Under the pieces are notes generated by a model. That model searched no databases. It saw nothing but the letters and a program-made list of their open reading frames with translations, and was not told the DNA's origin. A stretch of 6,331 nt of DNA from CALMKX01 sp036274895. Its GTDB lineage: Bacteria > Acidobacteriota > Thermoanaerobaculia > Multivoradales > SZUA-115. Made by a program: the position numbers and the translations under genes. The first letter of the stretch is position 1. Each line of letters opens with the position of its first letter. This document shows, piece after piece, positions 5,396 to 6,331 of the stretch. The DNA lies in NCBI GenBank assembly GCA_036274895.1, contig DASUEU010000007.1, forward strand, positions 1 to 6,331, read 5' to 3'.

Positions 5396-6126
5396 GGCTC
5401 TTCGGCCTCGGGGGCTGCCTCCGCCACCAGGATCACGCCCGCGGTGAAGTGGACCTCCTCCTCCGCCGGCCAGAGGTCCATGACCACGCGGTCCCAGCCG
5501 CTGCGGTCGGCTTCGAAGGACATCGACGTGAAGCCCCAAATCTCCGCCAGAAGAACGACGTTCTCCTGGTAGCCGACCCGGGTGCCCAGGCCCAGCTCGA
5601 AGCGCCCGTTCTCGTCGCTGACGGCCTGACGGCGGCTGCCCTGGACGCTGATGAGCACGCCGGGGAGTGGCTGGCGGTGCCGGGCGTCGAAGACCTGGCC
5701 CTTGATCCAGGCCACCGGCGGAGGCTGCTGCGGGCGGGCTCGCTCTCCGGGCTTGGGACGGGACACCGGCTCGGACTGCGCAGCGGGGGCTGCCGCTTCT
5801 TCGGCCGAGGCCAGCCAGGCGCCGCCGCCGGCGACCAGCAGGCCGGTCAACGAGAGGCTGGCGAGGGAGAAGGAGGGCCGCACCGGAGCGGAGGGGCGGG
5901 GCGGGCGATTGAGGCGTGCGAGCTGGGAGGTGGTGAAGCGCCCGCAGTGGGCGCCCTGCTCGATGACCTGGAAGCGGACTTCGGCGTCAGAGAGAGGGGT
6001 GAAGTCGCGCACGGCGTGTTGGCAACGCTCGCAACGGCGGGTGCCGTCCCCGAGCGAGGCCATGCGGTTCCAGTCTTCGTGGCAGGGCTCGGGGATCTGA
6101 ATCCACTTCCTTGAAGCTCGGTCCAT
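5392..6126 (-). CDS. Membrane-anchored protein with Cys-rich N-terminus and carboxypeptidase-regulatory-like domain
   Basis: A 244-residue protein in three parts. Residues 1-72 contain IPEPCHEDWNRM, RRCERCQHAVRDFTPLSDAEV and AHCGRF, with Cys15, 32, 35 and 61. This resembles a short N-terminal domain common in Bacteroidota proteins (CHEnW...GRFCxxCxktVvDFt...CGRF) and may bind a metal. A hydrophobic segment near 86-108 looks like a single membrane anchor, followed by a Pro/Ala/Glu-rich linker (109-138). Residues 140-230 (IKGQVFDARHRQPLPGVLIS...SDENGRFEL) are a beta-sandwich like CarboxypepD_reg. Topology is probably N-in/C-out, with the C-terminal domain in the periplasm. The ATG at 6126 is supported by AAAGGAG seven bases upstream; a longer open frame to 6246 is not. 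A sigma-54-like promoter lies upstream. The function is unknown. Confidence 0.78.
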   Translation of the reverse strand: MDRASRKWIQIPEPCHEDWNRMASLGDGTRRCERCQHAVRDFTPLSDAEVRFQVIEQGAHCGRFTTSQLARLNRPPRPSAPVRPSFSLASLSLTGLLVAGGGAWLASAEEAAAPAAQSEPVSRPKPGERARPQQPPPVAWIKGQVFDARHRQPLPGVLISVQGSRRQAVSDENGRFELGLGTRVGYQENVVLLAEIWGFTSMSFEADRSGWDRVVMDLWPAEEEVHFTAGVILVAEAAPEAEEP

Positions 6127-6133
6127 CGGCGGG

Positions 6134-6140
6134 CTCCTTT
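6134..6140 (-). promoter_or_regulatory. Shine-Dalgarno site of the 244-aa membrane-anchored protein
   Basis: AAAGGAG on the minus strand, seven bases before ATG 6126. It decides the start against upstream in-frame codons. Confidence 0.6.
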
Positions 6141-6194
6141 CGCTTCGTTTGGACACCGCTCGCCGTCCGCGGGGACCTTCGAGACCGACGACGG

Positions 6195-6210
6195 AGCACC
6201 GAGCGTGCCA
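6195..6210 (-). promoter_or_regulatory. Sigma-54 (-24/-12) promoter candidate
   Basis: The minus strand from 6210 to 6195 reads TGGCACGCTCGGTGCT. Against the sigma-54 consensus TGGCACG-N4-TTGCW it matches everything except one T, and the essential GG and GC are separated by exactly ten bases. Transcription would start near 6184 and give a leader of roughly 57 nt before the ATG at 6126. No enhancer-binding site could be identified in the short remaining upstream DNA. In GC-rich sequence a chance match cannot be excluded. Confidence 0.4.
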
Positions 6211-6253
6211 AGGCAAGGGCGGCCACAGGGGTGTACAACCTCTCATGACATGG

Positions 6254-6285
6254 GTGACAGTTCGACCTCAGTAGATCCGTGACAG
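6254..6285 (+). repeat. 25-bp spaced direct repeat of GTGACAG within the right IS end
   Basis: GTGACAG occurs at 6254-6260 and again at 6279-6285, exactly 25 bp apart. This is the same period as the tandem motif at 91-140 and of opposite orientation, consistent with transposase binding sites in an IS terminus. Confidence 0.45.
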
Positions 6286-6301
6286 GGTTTGTGGGTCCGG
6301 G

Positions 6302-6331
6302 CGGGGCGCACCACCGCGGTGGTGCGCCCCG
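6302..6331. repeat. Perfect 30-bp palindrome at the window edge
   Basis: CGGGGCGCACCACCG (6302-6316) is followed directly by its exact reverse complement, CGGTGGTGCGCCCCG (6317-6331), with no loop. It could be a cruciform, a regulatory structure inside the IS end, or a foldback artefact, since it ends exactly where the sequence ends. Confidence 0.7.

Larger units (their letters stand above)
6243..6331 (+). mobile_element. End of a second IS481-type element, body continuing right of the window
   Basis: CATGACATGGGTGACAG (6245-6261) and, 25 bp later, GATCCGTGACAGG (6274-6286) reproduce the ACAT-n-GGTnACA two-copy terminal motif seen at the left edge, in the orientation that places the element's interior to the right. 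The sequence between the motifs differs from the left copy, so this is a different element. No transposase start is visible in the remaining 45 bases. The outer boundary is approximate. Confidence 0.5.

Noticed and set aside
4310..5539. 409-codon minus-strand frame
   Set aside because: It is antisense to the radical SAM gene, which carries the CX3CX2C motif. Gly/Arg/His-rich shadow.
4285..6114. 609-codon open frame on the plus strand
   Set aside because: It runs over the radical SAM gene in a different frame and then antisense to the 244-aa gene. Its Pro/Arg/Gly-rich product has no recognisable domain; it is a GC-rich shadow.
91..6285. The whole window as a composite transposon bounded by two copies of one IS
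   Set aside because: The two terminal motifs differ clearly in sequence and the interior carries a tRNA and ordinary biosynthetic genes. Assembly breaks at two separate repeats fit better, though this is not excluded.
1..6331. CRISPR array or other regularly spaced repeat system
   Set aside because: The only regular repeats are the two-copy 25-bp IS motifs at each edge; there are no spacer-repeat series.

Overview
The window is a stretch of high-GC bacterial DNA lying between two insertion-sequence ends. No gene fixes the taxon. The GC-rich codons, the CCA-encoding tRNA, a PA0069-type radical SAM protein, and a Cys-rich N-terminal domain otherwise familiar from Bacteroidota suggest an Acidobacteriota- or Myxococcota/Deltaproteobacteria-like genome, possibly metagenomic; this is a low-confidence inference.

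Left edge (1-302): the first 17 codons of an IS481-family transposase leave the window on the minus strand, preceded by the two-copy 25-bp terminal motif of that element. About 160 bp of non-coding DNA with two palindromic dispersed repeats follows.

Accessory segment (303-1544): a small conserved hypothetical protein on the minus strand is divergent from a toxin-antitoxin pair on the plus strand. The pair is a UPF0175 antitoxin and a DUF3368 PIN-like toxin that overlap by 14 nt. The toxin frame is cut by one in-frame TAG, so the toxin is probably a pseudogene. A dispersed hairpin repeat precedes the next gene.

Core-like segment (1545-6126): tRNA-Arg(TCG) is followed by a GT14-type glycosyltransferase (plus). 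A two-gene minus-strand operon converges on it: a six-segment membrane protein and then a GT-B-like glycosyltransferase. The two glycosyltransferase genes overlap tail to tail by 63 nt. Divergent from the operon is a PA0069-family radical SAM protein (plus), whose stop codon interlocks in a CTAG with the stop of a minus-strand gene. That last gene encodes a membrane-anchored protein with a Cys-rich N-terminus and a carboxypeptidase-regulatory-like C-terminal domain, and it has a good sigma-54-type promoter candidate.

Right edge (6243-6331): a second, different IS481-type end points out of the window and ends in a perfect 30-bp palindrome. Both edges lying inside outward-facing IS ends is what a contig broken at repeats would look like.

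The two glycosyltransferases and the membrane protein plausibly belong to cell-surface or exopolysaccharide synthesis. The other genes show no clear functional link. I see no clearly new defence or mobile system; the best leads are the interrupted toxin, the glycan gene cluster and the sigma-54-like promoter.
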